Source of the DNA: a virus
Length of the DNA stretch: 31,118 nucleotides
Strand: one strand, 5' to 3'
IMG/VR virus record: IMGVR_UViG_3300043571_000290
Location: 1-31,118 of that record
Shown here in pieces: positions 4,872 to 12,103 of this stretch. A program made the position numbers and the translations under genes. Position 1 is the stretch's first letter. Each line of letters begins with the position of its first letter. A model generated the notes under the pieces. The model was not told the DNA's origin and made no database searches. It saw only the letters and a program-made list of their open reading frames with translations.

Positions 4872-5609
4872 ATGAGCGACAACAATACAGAAACAAAACC
4901 AACGATTAAACAGCCGACTCTCAAGGAGATGATCGGCGGAGAAAAGTTCCGCGAGCAAGTAGCTTTGGCATTACCGAAGCACATGACTCCTGAGCGTTTC
5001 TCTCGCATTGCTCTCACAGCATTGCAGCGCACTCCAAAGTTGCAGGATTGCACGCAAACCAGCCTTTTTAAGTGCTTGCTTGATTTATCAGCCGCTGGCC
5101 TTGAACCAGATGGACGACGTGCTTATCTGATTCCATACGGATCTGAATGCACTCTGATTCTTTCATATATTGGTATGATCGAGCTTGTCCGTCGCTCCGG
5201 TGATGTTGTCAGCATTCGCTCTGAACTCGTTTGTGAGAATGATGAGTTCGTATGGGAAAATGGCAAAATCACGCACAAGGTCGAATGGCGTAAACCTCGT
5301 GGAGAAATCCAGGCTGTGTACGCAGAAGCTGTGCTCAAGTCTGGCGAGACTCAAACCGCCACCATGACCAAGGATGAGGTTGATGCTATCCGCAAGCGTT
5401 CGCGCTCTGGTAACTCTGGTCCATGGGTTACGGATTACGGTGAGATGGCAAAGAAGACCACTTTGCGCCGACTGTGCAAACTGCTGCCGCTTGCTAGCGA
5501 GATCGCAGAGCACATCGAGAAAGATGGCGATGTCGTTCTTGAGCGCGATGTAACTCCAAAACCAACCGCAAGCCTTGCGCTGCCATCAATGCAGGAGGTT
5601 GCGGAATGA
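4872..5609 (+). CDS. recT: RecT-family single-strand annealing recombinase
   Basis: A 245-residue RecT protein, the usual length. It anneals complementary single strands and promotes strand invasion together with the exonuclease encoded next. Hallmarks are LTALQRTPKLQDCTQTSL, LDLSAAGLEPDGRRAYLIPY (about residues 71-90), then LILSYIGMIELVRRSG, and the C-terminal GPWVTDYGEMAKKTTLRRLC. The start follows a short leader with TACAAAACAC. It overlaps the exonuclease gene by ATGA. In the phage it probably serves replication by recombination, concatemer formation and repair of ends. Confidence 0.96.
   Translation: MSDNNTETKPTIKQPTLKEMIGGEKFREQVALALPKHMTPERFSRIALTALQRTPKLQDCTQTSLFKCLLDLSAAGLEPDGRRAYLIPYGSECTLILSYIGMIELVRRSGDVVSIRSELVCENDEFVWENGKITHKVEWRKPRGEIQAVYAEAVLKSGETQTATMTKDEVDAIRKRSRSGNSGPWVTDYGEMAKKTTLRRLCKLLPLASEIAEHIEKDGDVVLERDVTPKPTASLALPSMQEVAE
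5593..5600 (+). promoter_or_regulatory. Strong ribosome binding site for the exonuclease gene
   Basis: AGGAGGTT lies 5 bases before the ATG at 5606, inside the end of the RecT gene. It fixes the start and shows that the Shine-Dalgarno signal is used here, unlike the A-rich leaders of many other early genes. Confidence 0.75.
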
Positions 5610-6400
5610 TCATTCTAGACGAACAAATTTATAGGTCTCATCCGGCTGCTAATTTCAGTAGCCTAAAGACCATCCTCAAGTCCCCAAAGCATTATCAGTC
5701 ATCGCTCAAAAAGACGTTTGAGCCAACGATTGAGATGACCATGGGGACGATTATTCACGAAGCTATTCTCGAAGGCAAACCATACAGCCACACCGTTAAG
5801 CCTGTTGATATTGATCTTCGGACCAAAGAAGGAAAGGCATGGCGCGATAAACACGCTGGCATGACCATCCTTTCTCTGGCTGAGCATGCAACAGTTGTCC
5901 GCACGGTTGAAGCTGTGCGCAATAGCCCTGACGCTCAATACATGCTCAACCTGTGCAAGCAGCGCGAAGTAGGCATTGTGAACAATTACAAAGGTGTTGA
6001 GATTAAGGGGCGTCTCGACGCATACGGCCAGGATGAAAGTGGTAAGCCTATCATCGTGGACTTCAAAACAACGAGTGAAGCTGATCCTGAGTTGTGGGGA
6101 CGCAAGGCTTTTGGTCTGCGCTACATGATGCAGATGCAATATTACAAGGCGTTGCTCTCTCTTGAGCTTGGCCTCGATGTGGAACCCGCCTATTTTTGGC
6201 TGGTCGCTGAGACAAACGAAGCCGCAGACGTGTGCATTTATCAACCACCACCAGAGGCAATTGCCATTGGTCAAGCGCAGATGGACTACGCTATCGAAAC
6301 TTTCAAGAAGTGCCTTGAAACCGGACAGTGGCAAGGATACGGTAAAGGAATCATCTCACTGGATGTACCAATCTGGGAGCAAAAACGCTGGTTAAAATAA
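5606..6400 (+). CDS. RecE/YqaJ-like PD-(D/E)XK exonuclease
   Basis: The 264 residues match the C-terminal nuclease domain of exodeoxyribonuclease VIII-type phage enzymes, which degrade the 5' strand of duplex ends and hand the 3' single strand to RecT. Catalytic features are GTIIHEAILEG (H51, E52), GRLDAYG (D138) and the IIVDFKTT strand (D152, K154), followed by the QMQYYKALL helix typical of the lambda-exo/RecB fold. It begins with MIILDEQIYRSHPAANFSSL, where S18-S19-L20-K21 resembles the usual start of these proteins. It is coupled to RecT by an ATGA overlap and a strong Shine-Dalgarno. Confidence 0.92.
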   Translation: MIILDEQIYRSHPAANFSSLKTILKSPKHYQSSLKKTFEPTIEMTMGTIIHEAILEGKPYSHTVKPVDIDLRTKEGKAWRDKHAGMTILSLAEHATVVRTVEAVRNSPDAQYMLNLCKQREVGIVNNYKGVEIKGRLDAYGQDESGKPIIVDFKTTSEADPELWGRKAFGLRYMMQMQYYKALLSLELGLDVEPAYFWLVAETNEAADVCIYQPPPEAIAIGQAQMDYAIETFKKCLETGQWQGYGKGIISLDVPIWEQKRWLK

Positions 6401-6410
6401 CAAAAACAAT

Positions 6411-6725
6411 ATGGCAACACCAATCATCATTAAACTAGACGTAACCAAGCTCAAAAAAGAGTGGTTTTTCAAAGGAGCTAAGGGCACTTACGTTGACCTT
6501 GTGCTTTACGAAAATGATCGTGAATCACCTTACGGAGATACTCACACACTCAAACAGTCACCAAATAAAGAGGCTCGTGATGCTGGAGAAAAAGCAATCA
6601 TAGCTGGTAATGGAAAATGGATGCCGCAAAAAGGTGGCTCTCAGTCCGCACCAAGAACTGCTGTCCCAGCTAAGCAGCACCCACTGATGCAGGATAACGA
6701 ACCCGACGAAACTATTCCCTGGTAA
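6411..6725 (+). CDS. SSB-like single-stranded DNA-binding protein
   Basis: One hundred and four residues. The N-terminal part (IIIKLDVTKLKKEWFFKGAK, then YVDLVLYENDRESPYGDTHT) suggests an OB-like beta domain. A Gln/Ser/Pro-rich linker leads to an acidic C-terminal tail ending DNEPDETIPW, closely like the DDDIPF tip with which bacterial SSBs recruit repair and replication proteins. This, and its position behind RecT and the exonuclease, make an SSB role likely. It is shorter than typical SSB and lacks the canonical SSB start, so it belongs to a phage-type family. A terminator directly follows. Confidence 0.75.
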   Translation: MATPIIIKLDVTKLKKEWFFKGAKGTYVDLVLYENDRESPYGDTHTLKQSPNKEARDAGEKAIIAGNGKWMPQKGGSQSAPRTAVPAKQHPLMQDNEPDETIPW

Positions 6726-6744
6726 TCTAAATCAACAAGCCCGT

Positions 6745-6772
6745 TGGCCGAGGGTTATATCGGCCATTTTTT
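6745..6772 (+). terminator. Rho-independent terminator after the SSB-like gene
   Basis: TGGCCGA (6745-6751) pairs perfectly with TCGGCCA (6760-6766) and is followed by TTTTTT (6767-6772). The next start codon (6775) is only 2 bases after the T-run. The unit RecT-exonuclease-SSB would thus end here, with partial read-through into the next genes or a separate promoter upstream of the hairpin. Confidence 0.75.
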
Positions 6773-6774
6773 AT

Positions 6775-6969
6775 ATGAAACTTACTCTTGAGCCTACAAT
6801 TAATCCTCCGCGAGAAGGCATACCATCACCAACAATCTCAATCGAGATTCCAGACGATGACATGACATGCCGAGCCACAATTATGGACTTGGTGTTTCCG
6901 CTTCTTAGTGCTGCATATCCAAGCAGCAACGTGCGTAATTATTTCAATACAGACGAAATCGACCTATGA
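6775..6969 (+). CDS. Unrecognised small protein
   Basis: Sixty-four residues, Pro- and Ile-rich at the start (EPTINPPREGIPSPTISIEI), then an acidic turn and a helix (ATIMDLVFPLLSAAYPSS). No family is recognised. The ATG lies directly after the terminator T-run, and the stop overlaps the next start (ATGA), which supports coding. If the terminator is efficient the gene depends on read-through. Confidence 0.6.
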   Translation: MKLTLEPTINPPREGIPSPTISIEIPDDDMTCRATIMDLVFPLLSAAYPSSNVRNYFNTDEIDL

Positions 6970-7109
6970 CTCCCAGTAAAGAAAAGATCGCACTGTTTGA
7001 CGACGCAATCGTCTATCACTCGTGCAAGGAGGAAATCAGCAAGGCTGAATCCGAGTGGATTGAGTGGGCTAGGATTCGCGTGATGGAATTAGAAATGGAG
7101 GGATCATGA
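6966..7109 (+). CDS. Unrecognised small acidic protein
   Basis: Forty-seven residues, linked by ATGA overlaps to the genes on both sides. It is a single acidic helix-forming sequence (CKEEISKAESEWIEWARIRV). No family is recognised. The double overlap is the main evidence that it is translated. Confidence 0.55.
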   Translation: MTPSKEKIALFDDAIVYHSCKEEISKAESEWIEWARIRVMELEMEGS

Positions 7110-7555
7110 AGCTGTCTATCGGAGTGGACCCAGGACAATCTGGTAGCATCGCCTTCATTCCTGACAACAATCCAGCGAAGGCTTGGGCTGTAAAAATGCC
7201 TGAGACTCTGACCGATTTGTGGGAAGTGTTTGATGAATGGAATCCAGACGATTTTAAGCGAGACACGATTCACTGCTGTCTTGAATCTGTGCATTCCATG
7301 CCGGGGCAGGGTGTTTCATCGTCCTTCAAATTTGGACGTGGATTTGGAAACCTTGAGATGGCACTCACCGCCGCACGCATCCCATACACTTATGTCACTC
7401 CGCAAAGATGGCAGAAGGAGCTTGGATGCCTAACAAAAGGCGATAAGAACGTGAGCAAGGCCAAATCTCAGCAGTTGTTTCCACATCTGAAGATTACACA
7501 TGCAATTGCGGACGGTCTGCTCATTGCTGAATACTGCCGGAGAACAATCAAATAA
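7106..7555 (+). CDS. RuvC-like Holliday junction resolvase
   Basis: One hundred and forty-nine residues of the RuvC/RNase H-fold resolvase family, which cleaves four-way junctions arising during recombination and before packaging. Motifs are MKLSIGVDPGQSGSIAF (D8), CCLESVHSMPGQG (E60) and a long central FGRGFGNLEMALTAARIPY, then HAIADGLLIAEYCRR (D136). The fourth acidic residue, usually three places before the last Asp, is not present; H132 is close by. GGAGGG sits 3 bases before the ATG. Its place behind the recombinases agrees with the function. Confidence 0.88.
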   Translation: MKLSIGVDPGQSGSIAFIPDNNPAKAWAVKMPETLTDLWEVFDEWNPDDFKRDTIHCCLESVHSMPGQGVSSSFKFGRGFGNLEMALTAARIPYTYVTPQRWQKELGCLTKGDKNVSKAKSQQLFPHLKITHAIADGLLIAEYCRRTIK

Positions 7556-7797
7556 TGGCAAACTCAAAACAACCATCCGCGGAATGCCGACTTCACAATC
7601 AGTTGGCTCGCACACTTAATAGCACTAAGGCATCCAGGGATGAAACTACACAAGTCCTTATCCACCTGCTAGCCATTCAGATCGCCAGCTACGACCCATT
7701 GATGCGCGATGCAGTCTGGGAATGTGCTGTCGATACACTGGACGACATGGTGGAGGACATCGCAGCAGAGATCGACGCACACTTTATCAATAACTGA
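7555..7797 (+). CDS. Unrecognised small protein
   Basis: Eighty residues starting in a TAATG overlap with the resolvase stop. The C-terminal half is helical and acidic (AVDTLDDMVEDIAAEIDAHF) and the middle hydrophobic (VLIHLLAIQIASYDP). No family is recognised. It is cotranscribed with the resolvase and the next gene, which starts 2 bases after its stop. Confidence 0.65.
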   Translation: MANSKQPSAECRLHNQLARTLNSTKASRDETTQVLIHLLAIQIASYDPLMRDAVWECAVDTLDDMVEDIAAEIDAHFINN

Positions 7798-7799
7798 AT

Positions 7800-8198
7800 A
7801 TGACATCGTTCCGACAAAATCCAGACTCAGACGAAAACGTCAAAGCTACGCGAGACAACGAGCGAGCGGTATTCGCTGCTAAAATGATGGCTATTCCACA
7901 TGTGCGCGTCACTGAATGTGCTGACCCATGTTCTACGCCACTAGGCCAGACGATGTTAAGCTATTGGAGCACTCTAAAGGAAATCAAGCTCATGCAAGAG
8001 CGTCTAAAGCTGCTTGGCGAGCAATGGGATGACATGAAAAACGAAATGCTTGAGGGCGACTTAAAGGATATGCTTGATTGGTGGCCGATGGGTAAAAACC
8101 ATTACGTTGTCAGCGAGCGTTGGCATGCTGAAAACCCAGGCTGGAAGATGTCAGGACGCGGACTTGAGCGTGTTAAGGTTAAGAGCGGCAACCAGTGA
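7800..8198 (+). CDS. Unrecognised protein with a central coiled coil
   Basis: One hundred and thirty-two residues. The centre is a likely coiled coil (STLKEIKLMQERLKLLGEQW), and the C-terminus is Trp-rich (MLDWWPMGKNHYVV, then ERWHAENPGWKMSGRG). No family is recognised. The tight spacing to the upstream gene supports cotranscription with the resolvase group. Confidence 0.65.
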   Translation: MTSFRQNPDSDENVKATRDNERAVFAAKMMAIPHVRVTECADPCSTPLGQTMLSYWSTLKEIKLMQERLKLLGEQWDDMKNEMLEGDLKDMLDWWPMGKNHYVVSERWHAENPGWKMSGRGLERVKVKSGNQ

Positions 8199-8229
8199 GT
8201 TTTAGTTTATACGTTAGAATTACAATAAT

Positions 8230-8604
8230 ATGAATACACCAGAGACAGATGCGGCTGAGAAAATGGCTTTTGCCCAAGAATACATGGTTTCTACAGACTT
8301 TGCTCGCAAACTTGAGCTAGAACGGAACAGTATTATCACGAAATCTGCCGAATTGGAGATTAAATGCCTCAAAATAGGTGAGGTGATCACCGATTTAAAC
8401 CAACGCCTTCAAGAGCGCCAGGAGAGCTTCCAGGCGCAACTGATCCGCATCGAGGAAATATGGCGTGGTAAGCTGGTCGAATCTCGCAAGGATGCAGACA
8501 GGCTTTACAATTGCCTGCTCGAAGCTGAATTTAGCGAAGCCCTGGACATTGCCCATGTGCAGAATGTGCTGGCACAGCACGAAGAACTGGCCGCGATTGG
8601 GTAG
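8230..8604 (+). CDS. Unrecognised coiled-coil protein
   Basis: One hundred and twenty-four residues. It opens with MNTPETDAAEKMAFAQEYMV, a style common in phage proteins of unknown role, then has long heptad-rich helices (FARKLELERNSIITKSAELE and LNQRLQERQESFQAQLIRIE). The start follows an ATTACAATAAT leader without Shine-Dalgarno. It ends before a 174-base gap with a terminator, so it is probably the last gene of its transcript. Confidence 0.65.
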   Translation: MNTPETDAAEKMAFAQEYMVSTDFARKLELERNSIITKSAELEIKCLKIGEVITDLNQRLQERQESFQAQLIRIEEIWRGKLVESRKDADRLYNCLLEAEFSEALDIAHVQNVLAQHEELAAIG

Positions 8605-8778
8605 TTTTTGTTGACTGGGTGTTTTGATGCAGTAGCGTTTGTTTGTCGAAGTTCTTGGGAGTTGCGTCCATATAGAACCAGATACTTTATCAATCATTGG
8701 CCGTTCAGGCCGCTTCCTCGCCGGGTAAAACCGGGCCGCAACCGGGGGAGCAACCTGAGCGGCCTTTTTGTTTTTAAG
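8605..8778. other. Intergenic gap with terminator-like structure
   Basis: A 174-base gap between the coiled-coil gene and the double-nuclease gene. An open frame runs through it from 8608, but the encoded residues look random (basic, Cys- and Trp-rich) and the downstream part is GC-rich and self-complementary, so I treat it as non-coding. The terminator at 8707-8775 is listed separately. I see no reliable promoter. Confidence 0.45.
8707..8775 (+). terminator. Large hairpin with T-run before the nuclease gene
   Basis: AGGCCGCT (8707-8714) pairs perfectly with AGCGGCCT (8758-8765), enclosing a GC-rich loop that can form an inner CCGG/CCGG hairpin (8721-8724 with 8731-8734). TTTTTGTTTTT follows, and the ATG at 8779 comes 3 bases later. 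It probably terminates the resolvase transcript. The long loop is unusual for a terminator and might reflect an attenuator or a remnant of insertion. Confidence 0.6.
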
Positions 8779-9432
8779 ATGCACAACTGGTACGCAAATC
8801 TCCTCCTTGATCACCGATGGCTAGCGAAGCGCAAAGAAGCACTTCATTATGATCACTATACCTGCCAGAACTGTGGCAGGAAAAACCCAGAAGTAACGCT
8901 TTGCGTCCACCATCTTGGATACGTTACCGGTTGGATGCCGTGGGATTATCCATTGACGCTTCTTCAAACACTGTGCCTCGGTTGTCATAAAAAAGTTCAT
9001 GCAGGACAGAAGCCGCATTACGTCATTTGCATCACTTGTGGAGGTCTAACTCCAGATTCAAAAGCCAACGGAAGAAATGACAAGCACGAGTGGATTTGCG
9101 AGGATTGCATACAAAAACAAGCAGTTGAAGAAATTGCCATGAAAACTGCATTTGTTTACCTTATGAAGAACACTAGAAATGGTTTCATTAAAATTGGATT
9201 TAGTAAAAATCCTAAATTTAGAGAAAAAACTCTTCAGTCTGAGGAGCCTGAAATCGAATTGCTGGCTTCTATTGAGGGCACTATCGACCTTGAGAAGGAG
9301 CTACATGCTAGATTTTCAGCCTATCGAATCAGGGGAGAATGGTTTCGATTAAGCGAGTTTGAAATAGAAGACGCTAAGCAATACGTCATTTTTCACCACG
9401 GTAGAATAAAGCCATCAGGAGACAAATTATGA
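8779..9432 (+). CDS. HNH plus T5orf172 (GIY-YIG-related) double-nuclease protein
   Basis: A 217-residue protein from ATG 8779. Residues 1-75 form an HNH-type zinc nuclease module (C29, C32, H44, H45, C66, C69, H74; CVHHLGYVTGWMPWDYPLT in the middle). Residues 82-112 hold a second zinc-ribbon-like pair (C84/C87 and C107/C110). Residues 123-192 are a T5orf172/MUG113 domain, related to GIY-YIG nucleases (AFVYLMKNTRNGFIKIGFSK, then LHARF and RGEWFRLS). The combination suggests a homing or DNA-processing enzyme with two cutting domains. Upstream in-frame codons from 8608 are rejected. It overlaps the initiator gene by ATGA, so despite its selfish look it is integrated into the replication operon. 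Confidence 0.82.
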   Translation: MHNWYANLLLDHRWLAKRKEALHYDHYTCQNCGRKNPEVTLCVHHLGYVTGWMPWDYPLTLLQTLCLGCHKKVHAGQKPHYVICITCGGLTPDSKANGRNDKHEWICEDCIQKQAVEEIAMKTAFVYLMKNTRNGFIKIGFSKNPKFREKTLQSEEPEIELLASIEGTIDLEKELHARFSAYRIRGEWFRLSEFEIEDAKQYVIFHHGRIKPSGDKL

Positions 9433-10364
9433 GCCTTAAAGCCATCAATAAATTCAAGATGTGCAAGATGTCACCAACTCAAAAGTTGGTAATGCTTTGC
9501 CTGTGTGATTGCCACAATCAAGAGTCTGAGAGATGTGATCCAAGCGTGTCGCTCATCATGAGTTTTACAGGGCTTTCAAACCGGGCTGTAGCTACCGCTT
9601 TGAAGGATTTGGAACGTCTAAAACACATCAAGATTAACCGTGGAAACGGATTCAAATCATCTTACAATATCGACATAACCAGTGAACCTCCTGCGGTGGT
9701 TGATTTAGCTAAACCAGTGAACGTCGTTCCACAACCAGTGAACCTGCCGCACCCCCGCAGCACGTTCACTAGTGAACCTCCTGCCATAACCAGTGAACCT
9801 CCTGCTGGGGTACCAGTGAACCTCCTGCCTAAACCAGTGAACGTCGTTCACACAAACAGAGAAGAACAGAGAATTAAACAGAGAATAACCGGAAGTACTG
9901 ACAGGCTTGATTCGCCGTTGTTTGAAGAAACCGACTCACACGACTTTCGATCAACCATGGCAGAATGGTTTGAGGACAAGTCACAACGCAAACAGCGTTA
10001 CACGCATCGTGGATGGAGGGCGCTCTTGACCACCTGTCGGCAAAAACCAATCGGCGTGTTGCGATGCGCTGTGAACAAGGCCATGTCGGGAGGCTGGCAA
10101 GGCATCCATTTTGATAAAATATCAGCCGAAGATGCGGCTGCTTTCGAGCCAACTTCAACAATTGCATTTGCCGATCCAATCAAGGACAACCCTAATTTTA
10201 TGGAATTTCAAGAGTGGTTTGAAAAGCTTCCTCCAGAGCCAGAATCGACCATAGATGTCGATTTCAACAAAGTTTTGGAATCATACCGTGAAAATAATTC
10301 ACCAGATGCCTCTATTTCGCACACAGATGGCCCTCAGAGCGTCGAGGAGGTGTCAGTATGGTAA
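9429..10364 (+). CDS. Lambda O-like replication initiator with winged helix-turn-helix
   Basis: Three hundred and eleven residues. Residues 14-82 form a winged helix (MSPTQKLVMLCLCDCHNQ, then MSFTGLSNRAVATALKDLER) like that of phage replication proteins which bind the origin. Residues 84-141 are a Pro/Val-rich linker that is really the translation of a DNA repeat array (SEPPA and PVNLL or PVNVV units). Residues about 165-311 hold a C-terminal domain (FRSTMAEWFEDKSQRKQRYT, AVNKAMSGGWQGIHFDK) of the kind that loads helicase. AGGAG lies 7 bases before the ATG. The primase-helicase gene follows with a 7-base overlap. Origin inside the initiator gene is the lambda and lambdoid arrangement. Confidence 0.85.
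   Translation: MSLKAINKFKMCKMSPTQKLVMLCLCDCHNQESERCDPSVSLIMSFTGLSNRAVATALKDLERLKHIKINRGNGFKSSYNIDITSEPPAVVDLAKPVNVVPQPVNLPHPRSTFTSEPPAITSEPPAGVPVNLLPKPVNVVHTNREEQRIKQRITGSTDRLDSPLFEETDSHDFRSTMAEWFEDKSQRKQRYTHRGWRALLTTCRQKPIGVLRCAVNKAMSGGWQGIHFDKISAEDAAAFEPTSTIAFADPIKDNPNFMEFQEWFEKLPPEPESTIDVDFNKVLESYRENNSPDASISHTDGPQSVEEVSVW
9678..9849 (+). repeat. Seven-copy iteron array, candidate replication origin
   Basis: ACCAGTGAAC starts at 9678, 9713, 9734, 9789, 9812 and 9833; ACTAGTGAAC, with one mismatch, starts at 9768. Four copies continue as CTCCTGC, two as GTCGTTC and one as CTGCCGC. Start-to-start spacings are 35, 21, 34, 21, 23 and 21 bases, near two and three helical turns. Copies at 9678, 9768 and 9789 are read as TSEPPA; the other four are read one base shifted as PVN. 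Conservation across two frames means the DNA, not the protein, is selected. A 14-base palindrome (9764-9777) sits at the fourth copy. Confidence 0.82.
9855..9885 (+). repeat. Three AACAGAGAA repeats, candidate unwinding element
   Basis: AACAGAGAA occurs at 9855-9863, 9865-9873 and 9877-9885, spaced 10 and 12 bases, one helical turn. The stretch is purine-rich on this strand and directly follows the iterons, as the AT-rich unwinding region does in lambda-type origins. Confidence 0.6.
10345..10352 (+). promoter_or_regulatory. Strong ribosome binding site for the primase-helicase
   Basis: AGGAGGTG ends 5 bases before the ATG at 10358, within the last codons of the initiator gene, and decides that start. 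Confidence 0.75.
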
Positions 10365-12103
10365 CGGTAGCTGATATTAGCCAAAAGCTCTCAAACAAGG
10401 CTTTAGAGGTCTGTAAGCTTCTTCTTCCTGGCGGCAAAGAAGATGGACAGTTTTGGGTGTGTGGAGACATTGCTGGATCGCCAGGAAAAAGCCTGAAGGT
10501 GGCTTTTGTTGGCAGTTACGTTGGAAACTGGCGAGATTGGGCTGATGATTCCAATAAAGGCGATCTTCTCGATTTGTGGCGCATCACAAAAGGAATTACA
10601 GCGGCACAAGCCATCAAGGAGGCTAAACATTACCTTGGTATTAATGATCCAGTCGATGCAAAAAAGAAGGATTACCGCAAGCCTGTAAATTCCATACCTG
10701 AACTTGCCACAGAGGGTAGAGGTGTTGCATATCTCACAGGTTCCAGGCATTTGAAGATTGACATCATACGGAAATTTAAGGTTGAGGGAGTCCGCGAAAG
10801 ACAGGCTATTGTTTTTCCATGCTACGCGCCAGATGGCGAGTTGATCAATCGTTCATATCGTACTCTTACTGAACCTAAGCAGGTGTGGCAGGAAAAAGAT
10901 TGCGCCCCATGTATGTTTGGATGGCATGCACTCAATGAACAAGCATATAAGGATAAAACAGTTCTTATTTGCGAGGGTCAAATCGACTGCATGACGTGGA
11001 CTCAATGGGGAGTCGATTCTATCTCTATTCCTAATGGCACCGGCACATCATGGGTTGAGTACGAGTGGGATAATCTAGCTCCATTTGACACAATTTATCT
11101 GGCATTTGATCAAGACAAAGCCGGAAGAGAATTAACCGACAAGATCATCCAGCGTCTAGGTAAGCATCGTTGCATGATTGTCTCAATGCCCAAAAAGGAT
11201 GCGAACGATTGTCTAAAATCTGGCTACACTCAAAAGGACGCTTTAGATTGGATTGGAAATGCCAAGATGGCCGCAATCCATAAATTCGTGCGTGGTGATG
11301 AGTTGGAGGAACGTGTTGTGGCTTCATACACCCCCAAGGAGGAAGCCTTTACATTGCCATTTTTTAAGGGCGATTGGCATGAGGGTACTGGGTTTTATTT
11401 TCGACCAGGAGAATTGACAGTATGGGGCGGCTTAGCCTTTGCTGGCAAGAGTACTATGCTTAACTTTTTGAAGGCAAACGTAGTCAGTAAGAGGAGATAT
11501 ATTTTTGAGGCAACCATGGAGATGTTGGTTGAGAATCAAATTGGCAGGTTAGCAAAGGTTTGTATGGGTCATGAGATCAACGAGCCGAAGTTGCGTCGAT
11601 TCTGTCAAGAAATAGGTAGGTATCTTCTATTTGCTGATGTCGTTGGAAGTATAGCAATGGAAGAGTTGATGGAAATGCTATGGTTTGCCAATCGTAGATA
11701 TGGATGCACAGATTTCATTATTGACTCAATGATGAGAATTAAAGGTCAAGCTGACATGGAAAAGCAGGCTGAAATCGTGAACACTCTGCAAAATTTTGTC
11801 AAGGAAAGCGGCAGTCATGTGCATCTCGTATGTCATTTTCGCAAGCCAGTTGAAGGCGAAAGACCAACAATGTATCACGTCAAGGGATCATCTGCACTTA
11901 TCGACAATCCAGACAATGTTGCAATTATCATTAGAAATAAGGCGAAGGATGACGCTATCAAGGCTGGTAAATCTCGCGAGATAATCGACGCTATGCACGA
12001 CACTGAAGTGATTATTGAGAAGCAGCGCGTTAGTGGTTGGGTAGGAAGCTTCAAGTTGAAGTACCATAAAAATACCTTTTCTTTTTCAGCGGCATCAAAA
12101 TGA
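10358..12103 (+). CDS. Primase-helicase (T7 gp4/Twinkle-like)
   Basis: Five hundred and eighty-one residues. The N-terminal part (to about 110) includes a primase-associated module (WVCGDIAGSPGKSLKVAF, NWRDWADDSNKGDLLDLW). A TOPRIM-type catalytic fold follows around residues 200-300 (KTVLICEGQIDCMTW, IYLAFDQDKAGRE, KDANDCLKSG). The helicase half starts near residue 345: Walker A GGLAFAGKSTMLNFL (about 356-370), Walker B-like DFIIDSMMRIKG, then VHLVCHFRKP and GSSALIDNPDNVAIIIRNK. It would unwind the fork and prime lagging strands. The usual four-Cys N-terminal zinc finger is not evident, so priming may be reduced or use another route. It completes the initiator-helicase module. Confidence 0.9.
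   Translation: MVTVADISQKLSNKALEVCKLLLPGGKEDGQFWVCGDIAGSPGKSLKVAFVGSYVGNWRDWADDSNKGDLLDLWRITKGITAAQAIKEAKHYLGINDPVDAKKKDYRKPVNSIPELATEGRGVAYLTGSRHLKIDIIRKFKVEGVRERQAIVFPCYAPDGELINRSYRTLTEPKQVWQEKDCAPCMFGWHALNEQAYKDKTVLICEGQIDCMTWTQWGVDSISIPNGTGTSWVEYEWDNLAPFDTIYLAFDQDKAGRELTDKIIQRLGKHRCMIVSMPKKDANDCLKSGYTQKDALDWIGNAKMAAIHKFVRGDELEERVVASYTPKEEAFTLPFFKGDWHEGTGFYFRPGELTVWGGLAFAGKSTMLNFLKANVVSKRRYIFEATMEMLVENQIGRLAKVCMGHEINEPKLRRFCQEIGRYLLFADVVGSIAMEELMEMLWFANRRYGCTDFIIDSMMRIKGQADMEKQAEIVNTLQNFVKESGSHVHLVCHFRKPVEGERPTMYHVKGSSALIDNPDNVAIIIRNKAKDDAIKAGKSREIIDAMHDTEVIIEKQRVSGWVGSFKLKYHKNTFSFSAASK

Noticed and set aside
8608-8778. N-terminal extension of the double-nuclease gene
   Set aside because: The extension runs through a terminator hairpin and its residues look random. 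The HNH module begins sensibly at ATG 8779.
9678-9849. CRISPR or transposon-end interpretation of the ACCAGTGAAC repeats
   Set aside because: Repeat and spacing lengths are too short and the array is inside a coding region with initiator homology; the iteron reading fits better.
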